From: Chloroflexota bacterium
GTDB lineage: Bacteria; Chloroflexota; Anaerolineae; VGOG01
Length of the DNA stretch: 45,990 bases
NCBI GenBank assembly: GCA_016875995.1
Contig: VGOG01000006.1
Location: 1 to 45,990 of the forward strand
Direction: 5' to 3'
The position numbers and the translations under genes were made by a program. Below are positions 24,978-32,352 of this stretch, one piece after another. Within the stretch, counting starts at the first letter, position 1. Every line of letters starts with the position of its first letter. A model generated the notes under the pieces. That model searched no databases and had not been told where the DNA came from. It worked only from the letters and a program-made list of their open reading frames with translations.

Positions 24978-26228
24978 TCAGGGTTCGGTTCCGCTGTTGC
25001 CTTGGACCCTTTGGTGATAGCGGCCCAACAGGTCGAGGAATTCGTACTGTCTCGCCTCCTGCAACTGTCGCTCTATTTCTCGATGAAAGCGATCTATCCG
25101 CCTAAAAATCTCGATTTGTACCTCCCTGGGATGGGGTACAGAATCGAAGGTGAATGCCTCTATCCCGCCCGCTGTCTCCAGGCGCACGTTGCCGAAATCG
25201 AGCCTGAGGGCGATAAAACCCTCCTGCAAGTAACGCACGTCCTGTATCTTGTCCAGGTCAGCCTCTCTACGCTCTTCACGGACGAAAGGCATTTTTTCGA
25301 TGTCAATGGCGCGATCATCGGTTATGACGTAAAGGTCGTTCCACCAATCTGTGACTAACCAGGTGATCCACAAGGAAATTGCGACCAGGGAGATACCAAA
25401 AAGCAAATCAAACCGGAAGTTGACACCAAAGCGTAGGGAAACCGCTGCCCAGAGGATTAACAGGATGACAAAGACAAGCAGGGGAGAGGCCATCTCGTTG
25501 AGCAAAACCCACCAGTGTTTGCGCCAGATGATCTGGTTTTCGCCGAAGACCGGCTTGGGGAAAAACATCATCTTGATCACCTCTGATAATTGTTCCCGTC
25601 TTCGCTTCTCGCTCTCCCAGTGCAGCTCCTCGGCAGTGGGGGGAAGGGGTTTGGGTTCCGGCTTGGGCCAACCAAGTATTTCGCGGACAGCCTGGACCCC
25701 TGGCGTTTCCTCCATGGGGATCGCTGCTTGAACCTGTGACGCCAAAGCTAGGATTTGGGCCTGGGCTTTGCGAGGCTTTCGGATGCCCTGGAAACGGATC
25801 GTGCCCAATGTGCCAGCAGTATGGATGGTCACGTTGCCAAAGTAGAGCAGGTGAGTCATGAGCCCTTTCATTTCGACGAAGACATCCTGAATCATGGTCA
25901 GAGGCGCCTCGTCCCTTTTCTCTAGCGTAAGAAATACTTTCTCGATGTGAATCACTCGCTTGTCGGTTACGATGTAGCGATCGTTCTCCCAATTCAGGGC
26001 TTGCCACACCAGCCAGGCTATCGCCATAATGACGAGGCCATAAAAGACGAGGCTCAAGACTGAGGTAGGTCCCAACAGCGTAGTCACAACCCAGGCAACC
26101 ACCGAAGAGATAAGCAGGAAAAGAAAAGGTAGCCTTATCCACTCGAGGATCGTAAACCAATACCTTCGCTCGTAGATGATGACGTTTTCATCATCCAGTT
26201 GCCCAGGAAACAGAGGCTTCTTGGCCAT
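24978..26228 (-). CDS. Membrane protein with two bacterial PH (bPH2-like) domains
   Basis: 416 aa with an internal repeat. Each half has a hydrophobic pair (LPFLFLLISSVVAWVVTTLL / VFYGLVIMAIAWLVWQAL; PLLVFVILLILWAAVSL / LLFGISLVAISLWITWLV) followed by a PH-like segment (NDRYIVTDKRVIHIEKVF...MIQDVFVEMKG...LYFGNVTIHTAG; NDLYVITDDRAIDIEKMPF...IQDVRYLQEG...LDFGNVRLETAGG). Domains of this YdbT/DUF304-like kind are common in bacterial membrane proteins; function is mostly unknown. GGCAGGAGGG is the ribosome site. It ends about 30 bp from the transporter promoter. Confidence 0.9.
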   Translation of the reverse strand: MAKKPLFPGQLDDENVIIYERRYWFTILEWIRLPFLFLLISSVVAWVVTTLLGPTSVLSLVFYGLVIMAIAWLVWQALNWENDRYIVTDKRVIHIEKVFLTLEKRDEAPLTMIQDVFVEMKGLMTHLLYFGNVTIHTAGTLGTIRFQGIRKPRKAQAQILALASQVQAAIPMEETPGVQAVREILGWPKPEPKPLPPTAEELHWESEKRRREQLSEVIKMMFFPKPVFGENQIIWRKHWWVLLNEMASPLLVFVILLILWAAVSLRFGVNFRFDLLFGISLVAISLWITWLVTDWWNDLYVITDDRAIDIEKMPFVREERREADLDKIQDVRYLQEGFIALRLDFGNVRLETAGGIEAFTFDSVPHPREVQIEIFRRIDRFHREIERQLQEARQYEFLDLLGRYHQRVQGNSGTEP

Positions 26229-26269
26229 TCTTCCCTCCTGCCTGCCGTCCGTAGAGGTGCTGCATTGAT

Positions 26270-26298
26270 ATTATACCACATTGTTTGATTGGTGAAAA
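26270..26298 (-). promoter_or_regulatory. Promoter for the PH-domain gene
   Basis: Minus strand TTTTCA (26298-26293), 17-bp spacer, TATAAT (26275-26270). The leader would be about 35 nt. Confidence 0.6.
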
Positions 26299-26308
26299 GT
26301 TTGCAGCT

Positions 26309-26337
26309 TTGCCTTCCATCTTCTTTTGGAGTATAAT
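26309..26337 (+). promoter_or_regulatory. Promoter for the transglutaminase-like gene
   Basis: TTGCCT (26309-26314), 17-bp spacer, TATAAT (26332-26337). It is divergent from the PH-gene promoter and would give a leader of about 265 nt containing the inverted repeat described at 26362-26521. Confidence 0.6.
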
Positions 26338-26361
26338 TATTCTCAGGACGCAGAGGGGGCC

Positions 26362-26521
26362 GTGAACCTTTCTTAAGCGTTCACGTGCCAGGCACTTCCA
26401 TAGGCTTCTTGCGGGCTGCAGTGCTTCCAGGCCAGGTGAGATCGCTCAATCGCTCGGCTATTCGCAAGTGCCTGGCACGTTGACGGGGCGCCCCTACCAT
26501 ACACCTGAACGGTGAACCTTT
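26362..26521. repeat. Nested repeat in the leader: 15-bp inverted repeat flanked by 10-bp direct repeats
   Basis: GTGAACCTTT occurs at 26362-26371 and 26512-26521. Between them ACGTGCCAGGCACTT (26383-26397) is exactly complementary to the sequence at 26466-26480, and each arm is itself a palindrome (GTGCC/GGCAC). No ORF lies inside. It looks like an inserted REP/MITE-like unit. Confidence 0.6.
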
Positions 26522-26609
26522 TTGTCTGCTTGACAGTATTACAGTTGAAACGCGCCGCGGTTTGCTTCACAATCGTGATGTGATGTAATGAAAGCAGGTG
26601 TTGCCAAAA

Positions 26610-29033
26610 ATGAGGTCTGAATCGAGATTGCGAGAAGGATGGACAGTTCTTGTTTTGATAATTTGTATGCTCCTCAGCGTGGCCTGGCCTATCCACACCG
26701 CCGAATGGGCCGAGGGCCTGGGTGTTCTATACCTGGTGGTGGTGGGATCCGCGCTCGCTGGCTTCTTCCTGGCTAAGAGCATATTCCCTGGTGTGATAGC
26801 TCATTTGTTCAGCCTGGTTTATGGGATAGCATGGGTGGCATTCCTGGGAGGGAACCTCCTGGCCCCTCAGTTCACCTGGCGTGAAAAATTGATTGAGCTG
26901 GGGATTCGCCTAAACAAGTGGCTGTGGACAGCGACGCACGGCGGCACCAGCGAGGACAACCTCATTTTTGTCCTGTTCCTGGCCCTGATCCTCTGGCTGG
27001 CGGGCTATCTTTCCGCCTGGTATAATTTCCGCGAGCACAGGGTCTGGGAATCTATTGTCCCCTGTGGCCTGGTCCTGCTCTGGAATCTCTACTATGCCTC
27101 CCCACGGTTGGAGTCGTACCTGGTGGCCTATCTTTTCTTCGCCCTACTCGTGGTGATGTACTCCACCCTCTCAATCCGAAAGCGAGAGTGGCGAATGGCC
27201 AGGGTCAACTACAGCTCTGATATCGGCGCAGCCTTCCTTCGGGCCGGGGTCATCTTTTCCCTCGTGGTCATCACTTTCGCCTGGCTCACGCCCAGTGCTG
27301 CCGCTAGCCAGCAACTTTCCGACATAGGGTCGTTTCTGGATAAACCCTGGCTGAAGGTACAAGAGAACTGGAATCGCCTCTTCTCCGCCGTTAGATCTTA
27401 TGGCACAGTCTATCCCAATCCCTTCGGCAATGTGCTGGGCCTGACAGGGCCCGTCCACCTCAGCGAGGCGGCGGTGATGGACGTGCAGTCCCCAGCGGGA
27501 CGATATTGGCGGGCGGCCGTCTACGACCAGTACACCGGCTCCGGCTGGCTCAACAAAGATAAAGAAAGCATTAGCCTGGAAGCCAACGATTCTTCTCATC
27601 TGGCGCTGCCTGAATACGAGCTGCGCCAGGAGATCACTCAAACCATCACCACATTTCTGCCCGGCAGGACTTTGCTCTTCGCCGCCGCTGAGCCTCAGCG
27701 GGTGGGTCTGCCGGCCTGGGCGGTGGTGAGTTATGTGCCCCCTGTTCCACCAGGCGAGGAGGCCAGGGCCTACCTGGCCGAGAATGAAGAGGTGATTACC
27801 CCTGTCTCGATGCTTTATAGTCGCTCTCACCTGAAGCAGGGCCAGAGCTATACCGTCGTCTCCTCCCTCTCTGCGGCCGACGAAGATAGCTTGCGCGCCG
27901 CCGGAGACGACTATCCAGATTGGATCCTGGACCGCTATCTTCAGTTGCCGGACAGTCTACCGTCGCGCGTGCGCGAGCTGGCGGAAGAGATCACGAGGAT
28001 CAAACCTCCTGGGCACCTTCTCCTCGAGCAGATAATCCACGTTGACCAGGAACGCAGCGATTTCATAACATCTTTGTCCAAGTCTAAGTTGATGGTGCTG
28101 AAATTCCCAGATTACGACAATGCCTACGACAGAGCCACGGCTCTGGAGAGCTATTTGCGGAATATAAAGTACAACGAGCTGATCGAGGCGCCGCCCGCGG
28201 GCCAGGACGGCGTGGACTACTTCCTGTTCGATGTCCGCCAGGGCCACTGCGACTACTACGCTTCGGCCATGGCCGTGATGGCTCGGGCTATCGGCATTCC
28301 GGCCCGGGTGGCAGCCGGCTATAGCCAAGGCCAATACAATGCTGCGACCGGAGCCTACCGGGTGAGGGAGCGGGATGCCCACGCCTGGGTGGAGGTCTAC
28401 TTCCCTCGCTACGGCTGGGTGGAGTTCGAGCCCACGGCCTCGGAGCCACTCATAGTTCGACCCCAGCCCCCCAGGGTGGCTGAGTCGTCGGAAGACCGCA
28501 ACGAAGGCAAATCTCAGGGCGATGCAGAGAGGCTCCGTGATGATATCTTGCCCGACGATGCTGTAAGTGGGGTCACTTCTGACTGGGCCCAGGCGAGGTC
28601 GCAGGCAACTCGCTGGTTAGGGGGCCTGATTTTGCTTTCGATCCCGGCAGGGTTGGCGATACTGTGGACCTTGCGTGAGAGGAAGCTGAGCGAGCTGAAC
28701 CTGGTGGAGCGAGTCTACGAGAGGCTGTGCGATTTTGCCCGCCGGCTGGGCATCGAGTACCAGCGACACCAGACGCCTTACGAGTACGCTGCCGCTTTGA
28801 TCACTGTCTTACCCGAGGGGCAGGGCCAGGTGCAGCGCATCGCTGATCTATACGTGAGGGAGCGTTTCAGCGGCAGGGAAGTCAGGAAGCAAGATGCAAG
28901 ACGCAGGGAGCAGGAAGCTGAGGAGGCCTGGCAAGGCTTGAGGCCCATTCTTTGGCGCCGCTGGCTGCAGCGGAAGCTGGAGAGGCTTCAAAGACGGACA
29001 CCTTCCCGTAGCTCTGAACCCTACTACAGATGA
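26610..29033 (+). CDS. TgpA-like transglutaminase membrane protein
   Basis: 807 aa from ATG 26610 (AGCAGG upstream); GTG 26598 and TTG 26601 are in-frame alternatives. The N-terminal ~230 residues hold several membrane segments (DUF3488-like). An extracytoplasmic part follows, with a transglutaminase-like domain (about 490-620). Its Cys547 is in QGHCDYYASAMAVMARAIGIPARVAAGYSQG, His591 in RERDAHAWVEVYF, and GWVEFEPT follows. A further membrane helix (WLGGLILLSIPAGLAILW, about 670) and a DUF4129-like tail (LGIEYQRHQTPYEYAAALI) complete the family layout. Predicted to act on proteins or peptides at the outer membrane face. It ends in a strong terminator. Confidence 0.93.
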   Translation: MRSESRLREGWTVLVLIICMLLSVAWPIHTAEWAEGLGVLYLVVVGSALAGFFLAKSIFPGVIAHLFSLVYGIAWVAFLGGNLLAPQFTWREKLIELGIRLNKWLWTATHGGTSEDNLIFVLFLALILWLAGYLSAWYNFREHRVWESIVPCGLVLLWNLYYASPRLESYLVAYLFFALLVVMYSTLSIRKREWRMARVNYSSDIGAAFLRAGVIFSLVVITFAWLTPSAAASQQLSDIGSFLDKPWLKVQENWNRLFSAVRSYGTVYPNPFGNVLGLTGPVHLSEAAVMDVQSPAGRYWRAAVYDQYTGSGWLNKDKESISLEANDSSHLALPEYELRQEITQTITTFLPGRTLLFAAAEPQRVGLPAWAVVSYVPPVPPGEEARAYLAENEEVITPVSMLYSRSHLKQGQSYTVVSSLSAADEDSLRAAGDDYPDWILDRYLQLPDSLPSRVRELAEEITRIKPPGHLLLEQIIHVDQERSDFITSLSKSKLMVLKFPDYDNAYDRATALESYLRNIKYNELIEAPPAGQDGVDYFLFDVRQGHCDYYASAMAVMARAIGIPARVAAGYSQGQYNAATGAYRVRERDAHAWVEVYFPRYGWVEFEPTASEPLIVRPQPPRVAESSEDRNEGKSQGDAERLRDDILPDDAVSGVTSDWAQARSQATRWLGGLILLSIPAGLAILWTLRERKLSELNLVERVYERLCDFARRLGIEYQRHQTPYEYAAALITVLPEGQGQVQRIADLYVRERFSGREVRKQDARRREQEAEEAWQGLRPILWRRWLQRKLERLQRRTPSRSSEPYYR

Positions 29034-29045
29034 TCGGTAGCAAAT

Positions 29046-29085
29046 AAAAAGCCGCTCAGGTTTCGCAACCTGGCGGCTTTTTCTT
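29046..29085. terminator. Bidirectional intrinsic terminator
   Basis: AAAAAGCCGC-T-CAGGTT, loop TCGC, AACCTG-GCGGCTTTTT. The A-run and T-run make it usable from both sides, serving the convergent transglutaminase and ATPase genes. Confidence 0.93.
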
Positions 29086-29086
29086 G

Positions 29087-29875
29087 TCACTGGATGGCCT
29101 GCCGCACGCGCGTGGACAAGACCCCAAACTCAGGACTGTACAGCATCTCCAGGCGGCGAGGCCGGGGGAGAGGAACGGAGACGGTCGCTTCGATGCGGCC
29201 CGGCCGGGAGCTCATGACCAGGATGCGATCGGCCAGAAAGATGGCCTCCTGGATGCTGTGAGTGACCATGACCACTGTCTTGCGCTTCGCCTCCCAGATG
29301 CGCAATAGCTCCAGGTTCATCTGCTCCCTGGTGATGGCGTCCAGGGCGCCGAAAGGCTCGTCCAGCAGCATGATGGCCGGATCGTGGACGAGGGCCCGAG
29401 CGATGGCCACCCGCTGCTCCATCCCCCCTGACAGCTCGTGGGGATAGGCGTCCTCGAAGCCCTCCAGCCCCACCAGCTTCAGGAGTTCCCCGGCCCGCCT
29501 GCGAGCCTCGGCTGCCTCCACCTTTTGGATCTCCAGCGGCAAGGTCACGTTCCTGAGAACAGTGCGCCAGGGCATCAGATTAGCTTTCTGGAACACGAAG
29601 CCGATCAGGCGGCGAGGGGCGGTCAGCAGCGCGCCGTCCAGGTAGACCCTGCCACTCGTGGGCCGCACCAGGCCACCCAGAACCTGCAGCAAGGTTGACT
29701 TGCCGCATCCCGATGGGCCGACGATACACAGAAACTCCCCGGCGTCCACTTGCAAAGAAACACCTTCCAGGGCTTCGAGGGAACTCTGCTGCCCTTGAAA
29801 AGTCACGGTTATCTCGTCGGCTGCCAAAACGGGGATCATATCAGGATTTGACTTGCTGGCAGGGTAGATGGTCAT
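29087..29875 (-). CDS. ABC transporter ATP-binding protein of the predicted riboflavin importer
   Basis: 262 aa, SsuB/TauB-type ATPase. Walker A GPSGCGKST at 53-61, Q-loop FVFQKANLMPW, signature ELSGGMEQRVAIARAL, Walker B IMLLDEPFGALD, H-loop VTHSIQEAIFLADR. It is the third gene behind the FMN riboswitch (permease, binding protein, ATPase) and would drive that importer. A heptamer hairpin array (29882-29972) fills the gap to the binding-protein gene. By sequence alone it could serve nitrate, sulfonate or pyrimidine transporters; the riboswitch decides. Confidence 0.94.
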   Translation of the reverse strand: MTIYPASKSNPDMIPVLAADEITVTFQGQQSSLEALEGVSLQVDAGEFLCIVGPSGCGKSTLLQVLGGLVRPTSGRVYLDGALLTAPRRLIGFVFQKANLMPWRTVLRNVTLPLEIQKVEAAEARRRAGELLKLVGLEGFEDAYPHELSGGMEQRVAIARALVHDPAIMLLDEPFGALDAITREQMNLELLRIWEAKRKTVVMVTHSIQEAIFLADRILVMSSRPGRIEATVSVPLPRPRRLEMLYSPEFGVLSTRVRQAIQ

Positions 29876-29881
29876 TTCCGC

Positions 29882-29972
29882 TCTCGTATTTCGTATTGCG
29901 TATTCCGTTTGAGGTTACGCAATACGCACTACGCAATACGCAACACGCACTACGCGATACGCAACACGTCAT
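29882..29972. repeat. Opposed heptamer arms between binding-protein and ATPase genes
   Basis: Arm 1: TCTCGTA, TTTCGTA, TTGCGTA, TTCCGTT. After TGAGGTT, arm 2: ACGCAAT, ACGCACT, ACGCAAT, ACGCAAC, ACGCACT, ACGCGAT, ACGCAAC, ACGTCAT. The binding-protein stop (29971-29969) lies in the last unit. A homologous element in the same transcriptional sense is at 33741-33824. Confidence 0.88.
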
Positions 29973-31006
29973 TGGGATTCAACGAACCGATTGGTAAACA
30001 TTGTCTCCACGTCCACCTCGGCGTCAATGAGCCCAATCCGACGTATGAAGCGCTGGGACTCCTCCCAGGCGGCGCGGTCGGAATGGCCCAATCGCTCGCC
30101 CTGCCAGAACTTTATTGACTCAAGCAGGACAGCCTTTTGCAGGGCCTCGTTATCCCCAGCGATCTCTGGCACGTATTTCTTGCAGATGGCGAAGGCTTCG
30201 TCGGGGTGTTCGATGGTGTATCTCAGCCCACGCAGCATCGCCCGCACCAGCTCCTGGACCAACTCCGGCCGCTCAGCGATGGTCTGCTGGTTGGTGATGA
30301 GGCCGTTGGAGACCAGGTTGACCCCCCCAGCCCCCCCAACGTTGGAGGGGAGTGGGGGGGCGGCCACGTAGATCACGTCTATCGCGTATCCCGCCTGGCG
30401 CAATTGGACCGGTTCGTTCAGGGCGTAGCACACGGCGGCATCCACCCGACCCTCGGTGAGGCTGGCCACCTGGGTGTAGCCGATGACCTGCAGGTTGACC
30501 TGGGCCTCGTCTATTCCTTCCGCGTGAAGGAGGGCCCGCCAGCCGATGTAGCTGGCCCCTTCGGTAGCCGGTATCCCCACCGTCTTGCCCACCAGGTCCT
30601 TCGCCCCATTGATGCCCTTTTCTTTCAAAGAGACCACGCACACGGGGAAGCGGCGATACCAGTTCAGAACGTAGACCACCGGCAGCCCTTGTGCCCGGGC
30701 CAGGATGACTTGATCCCCGCTGGCCACCGCGAACCGCAGTTCACCAACGCCCACCAGCTTGAGCAAGTCCGTCTCCATGCCGTAGTCGAACCGGACTGCC
30801 AGGTTCTCCTCGGCGAAGTAGCCTTTGTCCTCGGCCACGTAGAAGGGAGCGAACTGGACGTTGGGGATGAAACCCATAGCCAGAGTGATCGTCTCCGGCG
30901 CGGGCAGCGTCGGTGTGGCCGTTGGTTGGGCCAGGCTACAGCCGCCGAGGGCGATGATAACCAAACACAACAACGGATTTAGAATTAAACGGATTTTCGT
31001 CTCCAT
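29969..31006 (-). CDS. ribY: Solute-binding lipoprotein of the predicted riboflavin importer (RibY-like)
   Basis: 345 aa from ATG 31006 (TTGGAGGT upstream). Lipoprotein signal LVIIALGGC (Cys23). The mature part is an NMT1/THI5-like periplasmic-binding fold: ITLAMGFIPNVQFAPFYVAEDKGYFAEENLAVRF, LRFAVASGDQVILARAQGLPVVYV, GKTVGIPATEGASYIGWRALL, ASLTEGRVDAAVCYALNEPVQL. THI5-like proteins often bind thiamine precursors, but the upstream FMN riboswitch points to a flavin; a RibXY system of this kind has been described in Chloroflexi from comparative genomics. Residues about 217-231 (PPLPSNVGGAGGV) derive from a G/C-run palindrome inserted in frame. Confidence 0.9.
   Translation of the reverse strand: METKIRLILNPLLCLVIIALGGCSLAQPTATPTLPAPETITLAMGFIPNVQFAPFYVAEDKGYFAEENLAVRFDYGMETDLLKLVGVGELRFAVASGDQVILARAQGLPVVYVLNWYRRFPVCVVSLKEKGINGAKDLVGKTVGIPATEGASYIGWRALLHAEGIDEAQVNLQVIGYTQVASLTEGRVDAAVCYALNEPVQLRQAGYAIDVIYVAAPPLPSNVGGAGGVNLVSNGLITNQQTIAERPELVQELVRAMLRGLRYTIEHPDEAFAICKKYVPEIAGDNEALQKAVLLESIKFWQGERLGHSDRAAWEESQRFIRRIGLIDAEVDVETMFTNRFVESQ
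30321..30360. repeat. C-run/G-run palindromic insertion inside ribY
   Basis: Runs of seven C, an AACGTT-centred palindrome and runs of G. Read in frame, it adds about 13 residues. A similar insert occurs in the gene at 42863-44176. Confidence 0.6.
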
Positions 31007-31077
31007 TGTGAAACCTCCAATTATCCCGATCATTAGCATGTTCCCCCAGACATCAACGCAACCGCATCCCCACCCCA

Positions 31078-31119
31078 GGCCCTAGTCCCTTATCCCTTGT
31101 CCCTAGTCCCTTATCCCTA
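31078..31119 (-). repeat. GTCCCTT-type heptamer array at the ribX stop codon
   Basis: Plus strand: GGCCCTA, GTCCCTT, ATCCCTT, GTCCCTA, GTCCCTT, ATCCCTA. The ribX stop TAG (31119-31117) is in the last unit. Same family as arm 2 of the array at 20850-20937. Confidence 0.87.
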
Positions 31120-31962
31120 CTTTCTCCACGAAAGCAACAAGCTTTCCAGGGCAGCTACGGCCGCGTACAGACTGACGGCGATAGCCACCAGGGTGAACAG
31201 GGCCACGAACATGAGGGGGGTGTCGAACAGCCCGCGAGCCAGGTTCACCAGGAAGCCCAGTCCGCGGTCGGCGCCCACGAACTCCCCCACCACCGCCCCG
31301 ATCACCGACAGGGTGACTCCCACTTTCAACCCTCCCAACAGGACAGGCAGGGCGGCCGGCACCTCCAGCATGGTGAACACCTGCCAGCGCGTGGCCTCCA
31401 GGGAGCGCATCAGGTCAACCAGGTCCCTTTCCGCTGAGCGGATACCGACGATGGTGTTGATCAGCACGGGGAAGAAGAGCGTCAGGGCACAGACCAGAAC
31501 TTTGGATAGGCTGCCGAAGCCGAACCAGATGACCAGCAGCGGAGCCAAAGCGACGATGGGGATGGACTGGGAGGCCACGATGTAGGGCAAGAGGACACGC
31601 TCTACGAGCCTCGACTTGGCCAGGACGTAGCCCAATAGGGTGGCGGTAGTCAATCCCAGAGCCAATCCCCCGAAGATCTCCACCAGGGTCACCTGGGTGT
31701 GGCGCCACAGAGTGCCGTCTCTGACTACGATCAGGAATTTGGCGTACACTCGCCCTGGCGAGGGCAGGAAAAAAGGCGGATAGTCGCCCAGGCGCACGAC
31801 CAGCTCCCAGAGGCCGAGGAAGAGGAGTAAGGCCAGGGGGACGAGCAGATACTCCGCCCGCTTACCGGCGGGGATGGAAAGTCGGTTCGCCAGCCTCGAT
31901 CTCCCTCCTGCCCGTGCCAGTTGTACCCCGGTTTCTATTTCCCTGGAAAGTTGAGCCTCCAT
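31117..31962 (-). CDS. ribX: ABC permease of the predicted riboflavin importer (RibX-like)
   Basis: 281 aa from ATG 31962 (GGGGGTGG ribosome site, freed only if the riboswitch terminator is not formed). SsuC/TauC-type permease: LLVPLALLLFLGLWELVV, FFLPSPGRVYAKFL, LVEIFGGLALGLTTATLLGYVLAKS, EAA-loop region IPIVALAPLLVIWFGFGSLSKVLVCALTLFFPVLINTIVGI, ALPVLLGGLKVGVTLSVIGAVVGEFVGADRGLG. First gene after the FMN riboswitch. It would form a homodimeric channel with the ATPase at 29087 and the lipoprotein at 29969. Confidence 0.92.
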   Translation of the reverse strand: MEAQLSREIETGVQLARAGGRSRLANRLSIPAGKRAEYLLVPLALLLFLGLWELVVRLGDYPPFFLPSPGRVYAKFLIVVRDGTLWRHTQVTLVEIFGGLALGLTTATLLGYVLAKSRLVERVLLPYIVASQSIPIVALAPLLVIWFGFGSLSKVLVCALTLFFPVLINTIVGIRSAERDLVDLMRSLEATRWQVFTMLEVPAALPVLLGGLKVGVTLSVIGAVVGEFVGADRGLGFLVNLARGLFDTPLMFVALFTLVAIAVSLYAAVAALESLLLSWRK

Positions 31963-31975
31963 CGTTCCACCCCCG

Positions 31976-32010
31976 AAAAAACAACCCCGAAGACCTGTTG
32001 GCCCTCGGGG
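31976..32010 (-). terminator. Riboswitch expression-platform terminator
   Basis: Minus strand: CCCCGAGGGCC, loop AACA, GGTCTTCGGGG (11 bp with two G-U), then TTGTTTTTT. It sits between the FMN aptamer and the ribX ribosome site, as expected for transcriptional attenuation by bound FMN. Confidence 0.92.
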
Positions 32011-32060
32011 CGTATTCATACGATTTCGGGCAAGGCTTACCAGCCTGCCGCTATCTCGCT

Positions 32061-32215
32061 GACCCTCTCCCATCCGGACTATACCGTCGGCTCTGGCCTC
32101 TCACCAGATCAGCCTTGCGGCTCGCGGGCTCGGAACCAGCTAGTCGCTAGTTCCATACCGCCGATCGGGAATTGGCTCCGCACTGCGCTGAGAACCTCAC
32201 CCTGCCCCGAAGGTC
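32061..32215 (-). ncRNA. FMN riboswitch (RFN element)
   Basis: Minus strand, in order: P1 GACCTTC, GGGGCAGGGTGAGGTTC, CCAATTCCCGATCGGCGGTAT, AGCCCGCGAGC, GGTGAGAGGCC, GCCGACGGTATAGTCCGGAT, and P1' GAGGGTC (7-bp closing stem). All conserved blocks of the family are present. It controls the ribX-ribY-ATPase genes through the terminator at 31976-32010. When FMN is high, transcription should stop. Confidence 0.97.
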
Positions 32216-32238
32216 TTGAAATGTCAGTTGTTAAGTTT

Positions 32239-32266
32239 ATTATAGCGTAGTTTGCCGATTTGTCAA
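32239..32266 (-). promoter_or_regulatory. Promoter of the FMN-riboswitch operon
   Basis: Minus strand TTGACA (32266-32261), 16-bp spacer, TATAAT (32244-32239). Transcription would start near 32232, about 17 nt before the aptamer. Confidence 0.88.
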
Positions 32267-32273
32267 ACTCAGC

Positions 32274-32302
32274 TTGACGAACGTCTCAATCTGTAGTATG
32301 AT
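32274..32302 (+). promoter_or_regulatory. Promoter of the radical SAM cluster
   Basis: TTGACG (32274-32279), 17-bp spacer, TATGAT (32297-32302). Its -35 box is only 7 bp from the -35 of the divergent riboswitch promoter, so the two polymerases would compete. Confidence 0.82.
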
Positions 32303-32352
32303 AGCGCTGTAAATCGGAGGGTGGCACCGTCGCAGCCAAGATACTGATAATC

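Noticed and set aside
29969-31006. Thiamine/HMP transporter assignment from the THI5-like fold
   Set aside because: The upstream riboswitch is FMN type (RFN), with no TPP riboswitch blocks, so a flavin substrate is preferred.
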